A stretch of 5,829 nt of DNA from the NCBI GenBank assembly GCA_001796415.1, contig MGML01000034.1, positions 1-5,829 of the forward strand. Direction: 5' to 3'. Positions 5,186 through 5,829 of this stretch are shown here, piece after piece; positions within the stretch are counted from its first letter, which is position 1, and every line of letters begins with the position of its first letter. This DNA comes from Chloroflexi bacterium RBG_13_46_14 (GTDB lineage Bacteria; Chloroflexota; Dehalococcoidia; Dehalococcoidales; UBA2162). A program made the position numbers and the translations under genes. A model generated the notes under the pieces. The model saw only the letters and a list, made by a program, of their open reading frames with translations, did no database searches and had not been told where the DNA came from.

Positions 5186-5829
5186 TTATCCCACTTTACA
5201 CTCCAGCGCCGTTACCGAGTGAGGTTCGAAGGTGTAGGTGAAGGATTTTCCGGATGCTTCAAGCTTTGTCTGAGTTACGCCCACCCGTTCAGGATTTTCG
5301 ACTGAATTTTCCGCTTTTATGTCGGCTCCGTTGACCACCGACGCCATGATTTCCCCGGTGAAATGGCCATCGGCAAGTGAGATGGTCGTCTCCAAAGCCT
5401 CTTTTTCACTGCGATTCACTGCGTATACCGTCAGCTTCTTTCCCGATTCATTAACCGTGGCGGTAACGTCGAGATACCTGATACCGGAGAATTCGTGTTC
5501 CTCGCAGATGGCGCTGAAGGTTTCACTCTCCCAGTAGATATCCAGTGCTTTCCGACCGCAGGTTTTCCGGTACAGTTCGAACGGGTAAAATATCGTCTGG
5601 ATTATTACGCTGTCGGGAGTTATGTGCATGGGTGTAATCAGCATGGTCAGGTTTGCCATCTTGACGGTATGAGAGTGCCGAATAAAGGCGTTCAGATTCA
5701 TCGCGGTAACGAGTGCGTCTTCCATCGAGTAGAACCGGTGGGGTCTGATACCCCACTCGTCGACCGTGATCGGAATCTGTCGCCGGATATTTCTTTCAAG
5801 GCACATCGCCCTGATCAGTCCTTCATAAG
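5186..5829 (-). CDS. GH51 alpha-L-arabinofuranosidase, C-terminal part (runs off the window)
   Basis: GH51 enzymes release terminal alpha-L-arabinofuranose from arabinoxylan, arabinan and related oligosaccharides, often inside the cell. Only about the last 214 codons are visible and the frame continues past the window edge; the internal Met at 5806 is not the start. Seen: VDEWG, whose Glu (codon 5758-5756) matches the family's nucleophile, normally in a DEWN context; EDALVTAMNLNAFIRHSHTVKMANL, the end of the TIM barrel; TIFYPFELY; then the beta-sandwich domain with YLDVTATVNESGKKLTVYAVNRSEKEA and the closing FEPHSVTALECKVG. The general acid/base lies off the window. The protein ends cleanly at TAA 5186-5188 and looks intact in this part. 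It suggests use of plant polysaccharide or plant-derived sugars by the host. Confidence 0.9.
   Translation of the reverse strand, partial: YEGLIRAMCLERNIRRQIPITVDEWGIRPHRFYSMEDALVTAMNLNAFIRHSHTVKMANLTMLITPMHITPDSVIIQTIFYPFELYRKTCGRKALDIYWESETFSAICEEHEFSGIRYLDVTATVNESGKKLTVYAVNRSEKEALETTISLADGHFTGEIMASVVNGADIKAENSVENPERVGVTQTKLEASGKSFTYTFEPHSVTALECKVG

Overview
This 5.8 kb window looks like chromosome from an anaerobic, probably uncultured bacterium or archaeon. The pointers are an FdhD-type maturation protein for molybdenum/tungsten formate dehydrogenases next to an FmdE-family protein, moderate GC by eye, and short palindromic intergenic repeats. Dehalococcoidia or another anaerobic lineage is possible, but no rRNA, tRNA or marker gene fixes the taxon.

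Left part (1-1517): a complete fdhD-like gene on the plus strand faces an FmdE-family gene on the minus strand, which ends in a four-cysteine zinc ribbon. Both proteins are clear family members, yet both lack signature residues. The FdhD loop that normally carries the sulfur-transfer cysteine has none, and the FmdE HGH-x-CPG signature reads HGG-x-x-APG.

Middle part (1518-2764): a patchwork with little intact coding sequence. It holds a plus-strand C-terminal gene remnant with its own terminator, then a near-consensus promoter and a structured leader of about 110 nt ending in an intrinsic terminator. A possible 35-codon ORF runs through that terminator. Next come an intact SnoaL-like gene, a broken N-terminus of an alpha/beta hydrolase gene with its Shine-Dalgarno still present, and two inverted ATTCCC-N8-GGGAAT palindromes right after the break.

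Right part (2765-5829): a type B carboxylesterase gene (plus) with a recognisable Ser-Glu-His triad, a segment between Glu and His that appears shortened, and coding-like sequence just past its stop. It converges on a minus-strand SAM-dependent methyltransferase gene. Upstream of that on the same strand is the 3' part of a GH51 alpha-L-arabinofuranosidase gene that runs off the window.

The genes do not form one obvious pathway. The clearest theme is gene turnover: two gene remnants, repeats inserted at a breakpoint and possibly eroded active genes. I see no convincing new multi-gene system. The best candidates for new biology are the leader RNA with its overlapping small ORF and the cysteine-free FdhD beside a signature-altered FmdE protein.
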